Below are positions 32,189-41,906 of a DNA stretch of 64,000 nucleotides, one piece after another; position 1 is the stretch's first letter; each line of letters starts with the position of its first letter. The translations under genes and the position numbers were made by a program. The stretch comes from Oscillospiraceae bacterium (GTDB lineage: Bacteria > Bacillota > Clostridia > Oscillospirales > Ruminococcaceae), in the NCBI GenBank assembly GCA_015067315.1, contig SVMR01000005.1, forward strand, positions 1 to 64,000, read 5' to 3'. Below the pieces are notes generated by a model, which was not told where the DNA came from, did not search any database, and saw nothing but the letters and a program-made list of their open reading frames with translations.

Positions 32189-34066
32189 ATGACAAAAAAA
32201 GAAAACCCGCTTGAACTTCCGGTATATCTTTTTCATCAGGGAACAAACTACCGCGCATACGAATTCCTCGGTGCACATAGAATCAGAGGAAGCCGCAAAA
32301 AAGGCGTTATGTTCAGAACCTGGGCGCCGAACGCAAAATCCGTTTCCGTAATCGGCGACTGGAACTTCTGGTCCGCCGGCGCAGACCCGATGCATAAAAT
32401 AAGCGAAGGAGTCTGGGAATGCCGCGTTGACGGAATCGAAGATTATACCCGCTATAAATTCGCAATCGAAACATCCTGGGGAGAAATCATCGAAAAAGCC
32501 GACCCCTATGCTTTCCATTGCGAAACAAGACCCAACACAGCTTCAATGGTCTGCTCCCCGAAATATAAATGGGGAGATAAAAAATGGCTTGAGCATCGCG
32601 CAAAATGGGATATGTACCATTCCCCGGTAAATATCTATGAAGTACATATCGGTTCCTGGAAAAAATATCAGGACGGAAACTTCTTCAATTACAGAAAATG
32701 CGCCGAGGAACTTGCCGCCTACGCAAAGGAAATGAACTATACCCACGTTGAACTTCTTCCAATCACCGAACATCCCTTCGACGGTTCCTGGGGTTACCAG
32801 TGCCTCGGCTATTTTGCTCCCACAAGCCGTTACGGAACTCCGGAAGATTTCATGTATTTCGTGGATACACTCCATAAAAATGGAATCGGCGTAATAATGG
32901 ACTGGGTTCCCGCCCATTTCCCGAAGGATTCCGTCGGTCTTATGAATTTTGACGGCGAACCCTGCTATGAATATAAAAATCCTCAGATGGGCGAAAGGGA
33001 AGACTGGGGAACAAAGGTCTTCGACTTCGGAAGAAACGAAGTCCGCTGCTTCCTTGCTTCCTCCGCAATGTACTGGATCGAAAAATACCATATCGACGGA
33101 ATGCGCGTCGATGCGGTTTCCTCAATGCTCTACCGGGATTACGGAAAAGACGGAAACGAATGGGAACGCAACCAGTTCGGCGGAAGAGAAAACATCGAAG
33201 CGATCGGAATGATCCGCGACATCAACACCGCGGTCAACAAGGAATATCCCGGAGTTATGATGGTTGCGGAAGAATCGACTTCCTTCCCGATGGTTTCCCG
33301 TCCGGCGGCGGACGGCGGACTTGGATTCAACTTCAAATGGAACATGGGCTGGATGAACGACACCCTTTCCTATATGTCCCTTGACCCGATTTACCGCCAG
33401 CACCACCACAACAAACTCACTTTCGGAATGATGTACGCATTTTCCGAAAACTTCATTCTTCCGTTCTCCCATGACGAAGTTGTCCACGGAAAATGCTCCC
33501 TTATCAATAAAATGCCCGGAGATTACGACCAGAAATTCGCCGGTCTTCGCGCCCTTTTTGCCTATATGATCGGTCTTCCGGGAAAAAAGCTTCTCTTTAT
33601 GGGACAGGAATTCGGTCATTTCATCGAATGGGACGAAAAAAGGGAGCTGGATTGGTTCCTTCTTGAATATGACAGCCACAGAAACCTTCAGAATCTTTCA
33701 AAAGAGCTGAACAAATTCTATAAAGAACATCCGGAATGCTGGGAAAACGACGAAAACTGGGAAGGCTTCCAATGGTCAAGCTGCAACGAAGCGGACCGCA
33801 ACGCCCTTGCGTTCAGAAGAATTGCAAAAGACGGAAGCGAACTTCTCTTCGCCTTCAACTTCTGCCCGAACGAATACAGGGGCTTCCATGTTGAAGTTCC
33901 GAAGCGCAGCGAATGGGAGGAAGTTCTTTCAACAGATGAAACCCGCTTCGGCGGAAGCGGCTTTTTCAAAAACGGCGCGAAGGTATCCTTCGATGCCGGC
34001 GGCGACAGATATTTCATCGGAATCGATCTTGCGCCGAACTCCGCAGTAATTTTCAAAAAGAAATAA
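32189..34066 (+). CDS. glgB: 1,4-alpha-glucan branching enzyme
   Basis: GlgB introduces alpha-1,6 branches into glycogen. The 625-residue GH13 enzyme has an N-terminal CBM48-like module (about 20-115) and the catalytic barrel. Catalytic residues are Asp308 (HIDGMRVDAVSSM), Glu361 (MMVAEESTSFP) and Asp429 (PFSHDEVVHGK), with spacings of 53 and 68 residues as in E. coli GlgB. It lacks the long N1 domain, hence the short form. AAAGGAG precedes the ATG. It heads the glgB-C-D-A cluster. Confidence 0.96.
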   Translation: MTKKENPLELPVYLFHQGTNYRAYEFLGAHRIRGSRKKGVMFRTWAPNAKSVSVIGDWNFWSAGADPMHKISEGVWECRVDGIEDYTRYKFAIETSWGEIIEKADPYAFHCETRPNTASMVCSPKYKWGDKKWLEHRAKWDMYHSPVNIYEVHIGSWKKYQDGNFFNYRKCAEELAAYAKEMNYTHVELLPITEHPFDGSWGYQCLGYFAPTSRYGTPEDFMYFVDTLHKNGIGVIMDWVPAHFPKDSVGLMNFDGEPCYEYKNPQMGEREDWGTKVFDFGRNEVRCFLASSAMYWIEKYHIDGMRVDAVSSMLYRDYGKDGNEWERNQFGGRENIEAIGMIRDINTAVNKEYPGVMMVAEESTSFPMVSRPAADGGLGFNFKWNMGWMNDTLSYMSLDPIYRQHHHNKLTFGMMYAFSENFILPFSHDEVVHGKCSLINKMPGDYDQKFAGLRALFAYMIGLPGKKLLFMGQEFGHFIEWDEKRELDWFLLEYDSHRNLQNLSKELNKFYKEHPECWENDENWEGFQWSSCNEADRNALAFRRIAKDGSELLFAFNFCPNEYRGFHVEVPKRSEWEEVLSTDETRFGGSGFFKNGAKVSFDAGGDRYFIGIDLAPNSAVIFKKK

Positions 34067-34084
34067 AACTTTTCGCCCAGTTAT

Positions 34085-34255
34085 ATTGGCGCGCAGCCAT
34101 TCATCGCAGTGAACGGTTCCGATCGTTTCGTTTTTGACGGGAAACGGATTGCCGCGCATACCTGCGGTATGCCCGCAATGACAGGCCAACGTCATTCTGA
34201 GCGAAGAAAAGGATTCCCGGAGGATTTGCCCCTCAAGGGGAAGCCTTTAAACCCG
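34085..34255. repeat. Element remnants between glgB and glgC
   Basis: A variant module ATTGCcgc-GCATACC-TGC-GGTATGC-ccGCAAT (about 34148-34178) in which the inner stem differs from other copies but still pairs, followed by GTCATTCTGAGCGAAG and a CCCCTCAAGGGGAAGCC partial arm. Confidence 0.78.
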
Positions 34256-34282
34256 TTAAATAATCCAAGGAGGTTGATATAC

Positions 34283-35458
34283 TTGCGTAAAAAAATGTTA
34301 GCAATGCTTCTGGCCGGCGGCCAGGGCAGCAGGCTCTATGCTCTCACAAAGGACCTTGCCAAACCGGCTGTTCCTTTCGGCGGAAAATACCGAATCATCG
34401 ATTTCCCGCTTTCCAACTGCGTAAACTCCGGCGTGGATACTGTCGGTATTCTTACACAGTACGAACCTTTTGAACTTTCCGAATATATCGGAAACGGACA
34501 GCCCTGGGACCTTGACAGAATGGGCGGCGGCGCATTTGTTCTTCCGCCTTACCAGCGCAACACCGGACGCGACTGGTATAAAGGAACCGCAAACGCAATC
34601 TATCAGAACCTCCGCTTCATCGAGCGCTACGATCCTGAATACGTTGTAATTCTTTCCGGCGACCATATCTACAAAATGGACTATGCCGCAATGCTTGAAA
34701 AGCATATTGAAAAAGGCGCGGCGGTAACCGTTGCCGCCCTTAAAGTTCCGCTTTCCGAAGCTTCCCGTTTCGGCGTAATAATCGCCGACGAGGAAGGATA
34801 TATCACCGAGTTTGAGGAAAAACCCGCAAATCCCAGAAGCGACCTTGCTTCCATGGGTATCTATATTTTCTCCGCAGACAAACTCAGCAAATATCTTACT
34901 GAAGACGAAGCCGACCCGGAATCCGAAAACGACTTCGGAAAAAACGTTCTTCCGAATATGCTTGAAGCGGGCGAAAAAATGGCCGTTTATGCTTTTGAAG
35001 GATACTGGAAAGACGTCGGTACCGTCGATTCCCTTTGGGAAGCCCATATGGACCTTCTTGACGGAAGCGACCTCAACCTTTATGACAACAACTGGAAAAT
35101 CTACAGCCGCAGTCCTGTAATGCCTCCCCATATGGTCGAAGCAGGCGCGGAAATCAAGGATTCCATGGTGACCGAAGGCTGCACAGTCGGCGGAAAAATC
35201 GAACGCACCGTTCTCTTTGCGGGAGTTACCGTTGAAGCGGGCGCGGAAATCAAAGAAAGTATCGTAATGCCCGGCGCAACAGTAAAAGCCGGCGCAAAAG
35301 TTTATAAAACAATAATCGGCGAAAAAGCGGTTGTCGGCGCAAACGCAAAAGTCGGCGCGCCGGACGCAAAAGTAACCCTCGTCGGTCCGGAAGCGGTTGT
35401 TGCAGACGAAGCAGCGGTTGAACCCGGCGCAATTTTCGCAAAGGAGGCAGTAAAATGA
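34283..35458 (+). CDS. glgC: Glucose-1-phosphate adenylyltransferase
   Basis: GlgC makes ADP-glucose from glucose-1-phosphate and ATP, the committed step of glycogen synthesis. The 391-residue product has [20 protein letters not shown] (nucleotide binding), [38 protein letters not shown], and a C-terminal left-handed beta-helix of hexapeptide repeats unusually rich in Gly-Ala-Val. TTG at 34283 with AAGGAGG upstream is used; the ATG at 34295 is possible but further from the site. It overlaps glgD by 4 bp (ATGA). Confidence 0.95.
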   Translation: MRKKMLAMLLAGGQGSRLYALTKDLAKPAVPFGGKYRIIDFPLSNCVNSGVDTVGILTQYEPFELSEYIGNGQPWDLDRMGGGAFVLPPYQRNTGRDWYKGTANAIYQNLRFIERYDPEYVVILSGDHIYKMDYAAMLEKHIEKGAAVTVAALKVPLSEASRFGVIIADEEGYITEFEEKPANPRSDLASMGIYIFSADKLSKYLTEDEADPESENDFGKNVLPNMLEAGEKMAVYAFEGYWKDVGTVDSLWEAHMDLLDGSDLNLYDNNWKIYSRSPVMPPHMVEAGAEIKDSMVTEGCTVGGKIERTVLFAGVTVEAGAEIKESIVMPGATVKAGAKVYKTIIGEKAVVGANAKVGAPDAKVTLVGPEAVVADEAAVEPGAIFAKEAVK

Positions 35459-36564
35459 GAGATATCCTCGGTATAATCGTATGCAATATGCATGATGACC
35501 TTGTTCCCCAGCTTACCGCCAACAGAACCCTCGGTTCAATTCCTTTCGGCGGAAGATACCGCATGATCGACTTTGCCCTTTCCAACATGACCAACTCCGG
35601 AATCTATGACGTCGGCCTTGTTCCGAGCAAGAATTACCAGAGCCTTATGAACCATGTGGGTAACGGACAGGAATGGGATATGTCCCGCAAAAACGGCGGT
35701 CTTTCAATTCTTCCTCCCTATGCGGGCGAACGCGGAGTTTACCGCGGAAGAATGGAAGCTCTTTACGGAATCCGCGAATACATAAAAGCAAGCGACGCAA
35801 AAACCGTTGTTCTTTCCGACAGCGACGTTGTCGCAAACATCGATCTCCGCCCCGTTATCAGACAGCACGAGGAAAGCGGCGCGGATATCACCCTTGTTTA
35901 TAAGAGAACCGAAGTTTTCCGCGAGAAAAAACAGTCCGCCGCTCTTTTCTTCAACGAATGCGGAAAACTCCTCGATATCTATCTCAACCCGGAACTCGAC
36001 GGAGTTCAGAACATCTATCTCGATATTGCGATAATCAAGAAACCGCTTCTTGACGAACTCATTGCCGAATGCGCAAGCAAAAATGAGCACAGCTTCGTAA
36101 ACAGCGTGCTCATGCAGAAAAAAGGCGTGCTCAACATCCGCGGCTATCTTTTCGACGGTTACTGCAACAAGCTTACCGGCCTTCGCAACTATCTTGATTC
36201 AAGCCTTGCTCTCCTCAATCCGGAAGTAAGAAAATCCCTCTTCCCGGAAGGAAGACCGATTTATACCCGCGTTCGCGACCAGGTTTCCGCAAAATACGGC
36301 GAAAACGCAAAAGTTTCCGAAACTCTCGTAACCGACGGCTGCCATATCGACGGCGAAGTTGAAAGAACCGTTCTTTTCCGCGGCGCAACAATCGAAAAGA
36401 ACGCAAAAGTAAAAGGCTGCGTCCTTATGCACAACACCTTTGTCGGCGAAGGCTGCGAACTTGAATGGGTAATCACCGACAAAAACGTAGTGATCCCTGC
36501 CGGAACCCATCTTGCCGGTTCCGAAAAATATCCGCTTTATATCCCTAAGGATACGGTACTTTGA
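35455..36564 (+). CDS. glgD: GlgD, regulatory-type ADP-glucose pyrophosphorylase subunit
   Basis: A 369-residue GlgC paralogue that in Firmicutes pairs with GlgC to form a more active hetero-enzyme. It starts [20 protein letters not shown] in place of the GlgC nucleotide-binding loop GGQGSRL, the usual mark of catalytically weak Glg[21 protein letters not shown] and C-terminal hexapeptide repeats are retained. It overlaps the glgC stop, indicating coupled translation and 1:1 stoichiometry. A palindromic element follows its stop. Confidence 0.94.
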   Translation: MRDILGIIVCNMHDDLVPQLTANRTLGSIPFGGRYRMIDFALSNMTNSGIYDVGLVPSKNYQSLMNHVGNGQEWDMSRKNGGLSILPPYAGERGVYRGRMEALYGIREYIKASDAKTVVLSDSDVVANIDLRPVIRQHEESGADITLVYKRTEVFREKKQSAALFFNECGKLLDIYLNPELDGVQNIYLDIAIIKKPLLDELIAECASKNEHSFVNSVLMQKKGVLNIRGYLFDGYCNKLTGLRNYLDSSLALLNPEVRKSLFPEGRPIYTRVRDQVSAKYGENAKVSETLVTDGCHIDGEVERTVLFRGATIEKNAKVKGCVLMHNTFVGEGCELEWVITDKNVVIPAGTHLAGSEKYPLYIPKDTVL

Positions 36565-36567
36565 TGA

Positions 36568-36700
36568 AAAAGGCCCCCTTGTCAAAGGGGGCTGTCAGCG
36601 AAGCTGACTGGGGGATTCTTTTTTAAAAATTTTTTAATTGCAAATTGAATCCCTCCGGCCTCGTTTTCACTCGGCCGCTTTCCTTTAACAGGGAAGGCGG
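36568..36700. repeat. Short palindromic element between glgD and glgA
   Basis: Left arm GGCCCCCTTGTCAAAGGGGGC, inner stem GTCAGC-GAA-GCTGAC (36594-36608), TGGGGGATTC. An A/T-rich linker. Right arm GAATCCCTCC, an inner stem with CGGCC/GGCCG-type pairing, CTTTCCTTTAACAGGGAAGG. It interrupts the glg operon but leaves the glgA ribosome site intact. Confidence 0.85.
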
Positions 36701-36721
36701 AGAATTTAGGAGGAAATTTTT

Positions 36722-38143
36722 ATGAACATACTTTTCGCGGCAAGCGAAGCAAGACCTTTTATTGCTTCCGGCGGACTTGCGGACGTAATCGGCGCACTTC
36801 CGAAGGCTCTTAACGGAGCGGGATGCGAATGCCGTGTAATTCTTCCGCTTTATTCCAATATCCAGGATAAATTCCGCGAAGGAATGGAAAAAATCGATGA
36901 ATTCGAAGTCTGGCTCGGCTGGCGCCATATTTATTGCGGACTTTATAAAACCGTTCATAACGGCGTTACTTTCTATTTCATCGACAACGAATATTATTTC
37001 AAACGCGACGCAATTTACGGACAGTTTGATGACGGCGAGCGCTTCGGATATTTCTCCATGGCTGTAATCGAAGCGATAAGGCATATGGATTTTGATCCGG
37101 AAGTTGTCCATTGCCACGATTGGCAGACCGGTCTTATTCCCGCTTTTCTGAAATTCTATTTTTCGGACGACGAAAAACTTTCGAAGATTAAAACCGTTTT
37201 CAGCATCCATAACATCCAGTATCAGGGCAACTATGATATGTATTTTGCGGAGGAAGTTCTCGGAATCCCCGAATATCACCGGGGCGACGTTGAATATGAC
37301 GGACGCTGCAACTATATGAAAACCGGTATTGAACATTGCGACGCAATTTCAACCGTAAGCCCGACCTATGCGGAAGAAATCAAGGATCCCTGGTTTGCCT
37401 GGGGACTCGACCGCCTTCTCCGGGAAAAGGAATATAAACTTTCCGGAATTCTCAACGGAATTGACGTCGAAGGTTACAATCCTTCCGCGGATAAGGATAT
37501 CCCCGCAACTTTTTCAAAATACGATCTTTCCGGAAAAGCAAAATGCAAGGAAGAACTCCAGAAAGAACTGGGTCTTGAAGTTGATTCCGGAAAAATGGTT
37601 ATCGGAATGGTCGGAAGACTTGTTTCACATAAAGGGCTCGATCTTGTCCGGGCAGTTTGCGACAGAATAGTTGAAGGAAATGTCCAGCTTGCGATTCTCG
37701 GTTCCGGCGATTCCGCTTTCGAAGGTTTCTTCCGGGATATGCAGGGAAAATATCCGGGCAAAATCAGCTTTGTCTGCGGATTCATTCCCGCCCTTGCAAA
37801 AAGGATCTATGCGGGTTCCGATGTTTTCCTTATGCCGAGCAAAAGCGAACCCTGCGGTCTTGCCCAGATGATCGCTCTCCGTTACGGAACAATTCCGATT
37901 GTCCGCGAAACCGGCGGTCTTAAAGATTCGATCAGGGATCTCGGCGGCGCAAACGGAAACGGATTCACCTTCCAGACCTATAACGCGGAAGATATGCTCG
38001 ATGCGATCCACCGCGCCGAAAGACTTTATTTCGACAGCGGACATTGGGACGAAGCGGTGCTCAACGCGCTTTCCTGCGATTTCAGCTGGAACCGCAGCGC
38101 CCAGACCTACGCCGACCTCTATAAAAAAGTCCTTGGAAAATAA
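36722..38143 (+). CDS. glgA: Glycogen synthase (ADP-glucose)
   Basis: GlgA extends glycogen chains from ADP-glucose. The 473-residue GT5 enzyme has an N-terminal ASEARPFIASGGLADVIGAL (KxGGL-like motif here with SGGLADV), VHCHDWQTGLIP, FSIHNIQYQG, and the C-terminal domain with MPSKSEPCGLAQMIALRYG, the donor-site E-x7-E region. AGGAGG is placed 8 nt before the ATG. Last gene of the glycogen cluster, followed by a hairpin terminator. Confidence 0.96.
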   Translation: MNILFAASEARPFIASGGLADVIGALPKALNGAGCECRVILPLYSNIQDKFREGMEKIDEFEVWLGWRHIYCGLYKTVHNGVTFYFIDNEYYFKRDAIYGQFDDGERFGYFSMAVIEAIRHMDFDPEVVHCHDWQTGLIPAFLKFYFSDDEKLSKIKTVFSIHNIQYQGNYDMYFAEEVLGIPEYHRGDVEYDGRCNYMKTGIEHCDAISTVSPTYAEEIKDPWFAWGLDRLLREKEYKLSGILNGIDVEGYNPSADKDIPATFSKYDLSGKAKCKEELQKELGLEVDSGKMVIGMVGRLVSHKGLDLVRAVCDRIVEGNVQLAILGSGDSAFEGFFRDMQGKYPGKISFVCGFIPALAKRIYAGSDVFLMPSKSEPCGLAQMIALRYGTIPIVRETGGLKDSIRDLGGANGNGFTFQTYNAEDMLDAIHRAERLYFDSGHWDEAVLNALSCDFSWNRSAQTYADLYKKVLGK

Positions 38144-38151
38144 CATAAAGC

Positions 38152-38179
38152 AAAAAAGCACCCTTCGGGGTGCTTTTTT
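38152..38179 (+). terminator. glg operon terminator
   Basis: GCACCC (38158-38163), TTCG, GGGTGC (38168-38173) and a run of six T. Confidence 0.92.
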
Positions 38180-38182
38180 GTT

Positions 38183-38485
38183 TTGCCTTCCCTCAGGGGA
38201 AGGTGGCTTTTTCGGCTTTGCCAAAAAAGACGGATGAGGGGAAACTCCGTACAATTTAAAACGGGCGCACACATAGGTGCGCCCCTACAAAGTTTCAATA
38301 CAAACCCGCCGAGTTACGGTAGGGAACGGTCCTGACCGTTCCGAAAAGGGGAACGGATTGCCACGCCTTCTGCGAAGGCTCGCAATGACAGACCGATGTC
38401 ATTCTGAGCGAAGCGAAGAATCCGTATCTCCAAACAAAGAACCGGTCGGGCAAGCCCCTTTTAACAAATGGGTCTTTTTGCAAAA
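38183..38485. repeat. Composite palindromic element block
   Basis: No gene. CCTTCCCTCAGGGGAAGG arm with stem TTTTTCGGC-TTT-GCC and GGATGAGG (about 38185-38240), GGGCGCAC/GTGCGCCC (about 38263-38286), GGTAGGGAACGGTCCTGACCG (about 38320-38341), the ATTGCcac-GCCTT/AAGGC module with GTCATTCTGAGCGAAGCGAAG (about 38358-38422), and a CCCCTTTTAACAAATGGG remnant. Confidence 0.82.
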
Positions 38486-38493
38486 AAACAGGC

Positions 38494-38527
38494 AAAAAAC
38501 AGCAGCCTCACGCAAGCGTGAGGCTGC
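38494..38527 (-). terminator. Terminator of the thioesterase/cysS strand
   Basis: Minus strand AGCAGCCTCACG pairs with CGTGAGGCTGCT (38501-38527 with a CTTG loop), followed by TGTTTTTTG. Confidence 0.88.
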
Positions 38528-38531
38528 TTTC

Positions 38532-39269
38532 TTAAAATTTAAGTCTTGCAAGAAAAGCGGGTTTTTCGTCGGTGGAACGGATTCCCGCGGCAAGAATTTC
38601 GCCGTTTTCTTCTTTAAGGCGAAGTTCAACACTTTCGCCAAGCCGAAGTTCGCCGGTAAAACCGATTTCATAACGGGAAAGATTGCCGAGATTTGCCCTT
38701 GCCTCATCCGGAAGGGCATCCGTAATAAGATCCCCGTAGCGAAAGTTGTTGACGTGACCGAGGGAATCTATCCAGCTCGGCATAACTTTTTGGGTCATGA
38801 TAACCGGGAAACCATCCGGCTTTATTTTAATCCTGCTTTCCGCATCAAGAAGCTCTTTTCCGTTTCCAAGCTGGTTCACCTTTTCGAGAACTTCCGGGTC
38901 GGTTGAAAGGCGGCGAGTCTTCATATCAAAAATTGAAGAAAAAGTCGCCGCAACGGCGGCAACGCTTCCGTCCGCATGGCAGATTTCAACTTCGCGGCGG
39001 AAATAAACCCCTCTTTTTTCGGTGTGCCAGGTTCTTACGGAAAGCCTTTCGCCGTCGCGAATGGGCGATTTTATCTCGGCGCTTATGGAAAGAAGCACCC
39101 ACGAAACGCCGTATTCCCGCATCAGATGGGGAACGTCAAGCCCGATGTTTTCAAGATGTTCCTCGGAAATGACAACGATTATTCTCTGGAGCGCGGAAAG
39201 GGTGAGCGCACGGTTTTCGTTTTGGGTTCCGGTGTCCGTCCGGAAGGTATAAGTCTGTTCAAGTTCCAT
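38532..39269 (-). CDS. Acyl-ACP thioesterase (FatA-like)
   Basis: A double hot-dog thioesterase releasing fatty acids from acyl-ACP, 245 residues. Features are LTLSALQRIIVVISEEHLENIG, WVLLSISAEI, then TWHTEKRGVYFRREVEI, and in the second domain MPSWIDSLGHVNNFRYGDLI, where Asp, His and Asn fit the plant/bacterial FatA active site (D-x-x-x-H-V-N-N). It lies 3 nt downstream of cysS on the same strand, so the two are co-transcribed. Substrate chain length cannot be inferred. Confidence 0.88.
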   Translation of the reverse strand: MELEQTYTFRTDTGTQNENRALTLSALQRIIVVISEEHLENIGLDVPHLMREYGVSWVLLSISAEIKSPIRDGERLSVRTWHTEKRGVYFRREVEICHADGSVAAVAATFSSIFDMKTRRLSTDPEVLEKVNQLGNGKELLDAESRIKIKPDGFPVIMTQKVMPSWIDSLGHVNNFRYGDLITDALPDEARANLGNLSRYEIGFTGELRLGESVELRLKEENGEILAAGIRSTDEKPAFLARLKF

Positions 39270-39272
39270 TTA

Positions 39273-40670
39273 TTATGCCTTTTTCCATTTAACGCCTTGG
39301 GGGGTATCCTCAAGGACGATTCCCATTGCTTTGAGTTCGTCGCGGATTCTGTCCGCTTCCGCCCAGTTGCGTTCTTTTCTTGCGGCCTGTCTTGCGGCAA
39401 TAAGCTGCTCAATTTCTTCCTCAAGGCTTTCTTTTTTGCGGTTGTAAAGAATTCCGAGAACGTTGGTAAGAGCATCAAAAAGTTCCGCCGCGGCTTCAAG
39501 AGCGGATTTCGCATGGGGAGCGGTGATGAAGGTGTTGATTTCGCGGACAAGGTCGAAGATTACCGCAACAGCATCCGCGGTGTTGAGGTCGTCGTCCATT
39601 GCGGTGATGAATGCCTGTTTCTTTTCCGCAAGCATTGCGATGAATTCCTCTTCGCCGCCCCGGTTTTCCGCCGGCGCGTTTTCAATGGCGAAATCAAGGT
39701 TGTCGCGGCAGGTGTACATTCTTTCAAGGGAAGCCTTTGCGGATTCGATTACGGTGAGGGTGTAGTTGAGGGGCATTCTGTAATGCGCCTGGATCATCAT
39801 ATATTTTATGGGTTCATAGCCGTATTTTTCCGCAACGTCGCGGACGGTGAAGAAGTTTCCGAGAGATTTGGACATCTTTACGTTATCGACGTTGATATAG
39901 CCGTTGTGCATCCAGTATCTTGCGTATTCGTGACCGGTGCAGCATTCGCCCTGGGCAATTTCGTTTTCGTGGTGGGGGAAGATAAGATCCTGTCCGCCGC
40001 AATGGATGTCGATAGTTTCGCCGAGATGGTTTTTGATCATAGCGGTGCATTCGATATGCCAGCCGGGTCTGCCTTCGCCCCAGGGAGAAGTCCAGCTGGG
40101 TTCGCCGGGTTTTGCGGCTTTCCAAAGGCAGAAATCAAGGGGATCTTCCTTTTCGCTGTCCGCTTCGATTCTTGCGCCGGATTCAAGGTCGGAAACGTCC
40201 TGGTGGGAAAGTTTTCCGTATTCATCGAATTTTCTTACGCGGAAATAAACGGAACCGTCGGAAAGGGGATAGGCGTAGCCTTTTTCAACAAGGCTTTCGA
40301 CGATTTCGATGATTTTTGCCATGTTTTCGGTTGCCTTCGGATGGATAGAAGCGGGTTTTACGCCAAGTCCTTCCGCGTCTTTTTTGTATTCGGCAATATA
40401 TTTTTCCGCAACTTCCGCGGAGGTGATACCTTCCTCGTTGGCGCGTTTGATGATTTTGTCGTCAACGTCGGTGAAGTTCTGAACAAAGGTTACCTTGTTG
40501 CCGAGGAATTCAAGATAGCGGCGGAGAACGTCGAAAACGCAGATGGGTCTTGCGTTTCCGATGTGGATGAAGTTATAAACTGTGGGTCCGCAGGCATAGA
40601 TTTTGAATTCGCCGGGGGTAAGGGGAACAAGTTCCTCTTTCTGTCGTGTCATTGTGTTGAAAACTTTCAT
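39273..40670 (-). CDS. cysS: Cysteinyl-tRNA synthetase
   Basis: A class I synthetase charging tRNA-Cys. The 465-residue protein has HIGNA (36-40, the HIGH motif), KMSKS (265-269), and the zinc set Cys27, Cys208, His233 and Glu237 region (HIECTA, FPHHENE). All family motifs are intact. It lies downstream of cysE on the same strand; both would be under the Cys T-box leader if the operon is intact, though an element has been inserted between them. Confidence 0.96.
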   Translation of the reverse strand: MKVFNTMTRQKEELVPLTPGEFKIYACGPTVYNFIHIGNARPICVFDVLRRYLEFLGNKVTFVQNFTDVDDKIIKRANEEGITSAEVAEKYIAEYKKDAEGLGVKPASIHPKATENMAKIIEIVESLVEKGYAYPLSDGSVYFRVRKFDEYGKLSHQDVSDLESGARIEADSEKEDPLDFCLWKAAKPGEPSWTSPWGEGRPGWHIECTAMIKNHLGETIDIHCGGQDLIFPHHENEIAQGECCTGHEYARYWMHNGYINVDNVKMSKSLGNFFTVRDVAEKYGYEPIKYMMIQAHYRMPLNYTLTVIESAKASLERMYTCRDNLDFAIENAPAENRGGEEEFIAMLAEKKQAFITAMDDDLNTADAVAVIFDLVREINTFITAPHAKSALEAAAELFDALTNVLGILYNRKKESLEEEIEQLIAARQAARKERNWAEADRIRDELKAMGIVLEDTPQGVKWKKA

Positions 40671-40714
40671 TTTTCGGGTGCTCCTTTATTTAAAGTTTGT
40701 GGTTTGATTATTTT

Positions 40715-40930
40715 TATTGGTTCCCTTGCCTAAAGGGTGCTGTCACGCCTTTAAAAACAGGTGCGTGACTGGTGGATTCTTTTACAAATCACCGGAAATT
40801 TCGGAAAGAATCCCTCCGTCATTTCCTGCGGAAATGCCACCTCCCTTTGACAAGGGAGGCAAATGCCCTCCGGGAATCTTTTTTATCCCTCATCCGTCAC
40901 TTCGTGCCACCTTCCCCTTCGGGCAGGCTT
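40715..40930. repeat. Palindromic element pair between cysS and cysE, overlapping the cysE 3' end
   Basis: A canonical short element in reverse order: a TTCCCTTGCCTAAAGGG arm with GTCACGC ... GCGTGAC stem (about 40741-40769), linker, then GAATCCCTCC, CATTTCC-TGC-GGAAATG and CCTCCCTTTGACAAGGGAGG (about 40809-40859). Next comes a CCCTCATCCGTCACTTCGTGCC arm (40887-40930) that encodes the last residues and stop of cysE. Confidence 0.85.
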
Positions 40931-41565
40931 TTCATTTTTTCGATTTCCGCTTTAAGGCGGTCAATTTCCATATAAAGCTTGCAGATTTCCTGGGAAACGG
41001 GGTCGGGGATGTGAACCTGGTCGAGTTTTTCCGCCGGAACAACTTTCTTTCCGTGCTGGCGGACAACTCTTGCGGGAACTCCTACGGCGGTTGAATATTC
41101 GGGAATGGCGTTCAGAACAACGGCGTTTGCGGCAATTTTTGCCCCCTCGCCAACGGTAAAAGGTCCGAGAACCTTTGCGCCCGCGCCGACTATTACGTTG
41201 TTCATAAGGGTCGGGTGGCGCTTTCCGGTTTCCTTTCCGGTACCGCCAAGGGTGACTCCCTGATAAATAGTGCAGTTGTCGCCGACTTCGGCGGTTTCGC
41301 CGATTACAACTCCTGCGCCGTGGTCAATAAGAACTCCTCTGCCGATTTTTGCGGCAGGATGTATTTCAACTCCTGTGCATCCACGGACAATCTGCGAAAG
41401 AGCACGGGCGATAAATTTAAATCCGTGGTTCCAAAGCCAGTATGCGGGTCGGTGCCACATTATCGCATGAAGTCCGGAATAGAGAAGAAGAACCTTGAAT
41501 GCGGAAGGCGCCGCCGGGTCGCGGTCGCGGACTGCGTATATATCTTTTTTAAGACCGGAAAACAT
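40897..41565 (-). CDS. cysE: Serine O-acetyltransferase
   Basis: CysE acetylates serine to O-acetylserine, the precursor for cysteine. The 222-residue protein has the N-terminal helical part (YSGLHAIMWHRPAYWLW) and a left-handed beta-helix with HPAAKIGRGVLIDHGAGVVI, GETAEVGDNCTIYQGVTLGG and RHPTLMNNVIVGAGAKVLG. The final residues SLPEGEGGTK and the stop lie within a repeat arm, so the original C-terminus has been replaced. It is preceded by a Cys-specific T-box leader, which would switch expression on when tRNA-Cys is uncharged. Confidence 0.95.
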   Translation of the reverse strand: MFSGLKKDIYAVRDRDPAAPSAFKVLLLYSGLHAIMWHRPAYWLWNHGFKFIARALSQIVRGCTGVEIHPAAKIGRGVLIDHGAGVVIGETAEVGDNCTIYQGVTLGGTGKETGKRHPTLMNNVIVGAGAKVLGPFTVGEGAKIAANAVVLNAIPEYSTAVGVPARVVRQHGKKVVPAEKLDQVHIPDPVSQEICKLYMEIDRLKAEIEKMKSLPEGEGGTK

Positions 41566-41609
41566 AAAGGAGCATCTCCTTTCAAAAAGGCTTTCCCTTG
41601 AGGGAAGGA

Positions 41610-41900
41610 TAAAAATAAAAAAACCTCCGCCACAAATTTCTTTGTGACGGAGGCGGTAAAAAAACGGATTTATCGCGGTTCCACTCCGGTTTATAGCTCA
41701 TCGGGTCAGAAAAACCCGGCTTCCTTTAACGGGGAATTCCGCAAAACGATACTTGCCGTGCTCATAAAAACGGCGTTCCCGTTTCGTGCTCATCGGGTGC
41801 ATTTCGCCGTGCTCAAAAGCAAGTGAACTCTCAGCATCTGTTCACATCTCTGGTGCCTGCGCTTTCGGTTACTTCTCCCGGTCATCGCATTTATAATATT
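41610..41900 (-). ncRNA. T-box riboswitch (cysteine) upstream of cysE
   Basis: The minus-strand leader begins near 41900 and carries the stem I start GGGAGAAGTAA, a CAGAGATG segment, a TGC specifier codon (41801-41799, followed by A), the conserved T-box AGTGGAACCGCGA (41685-41673), and a final terminator hairpin CCTCCGTCACAAA/TTTGTGGCGGAGG with a T run (about 41655-41615). The Cys specifier matches the cysE-cysS content. Confidence 0.92.
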
Positions 41901-41906
41901 GAATTT

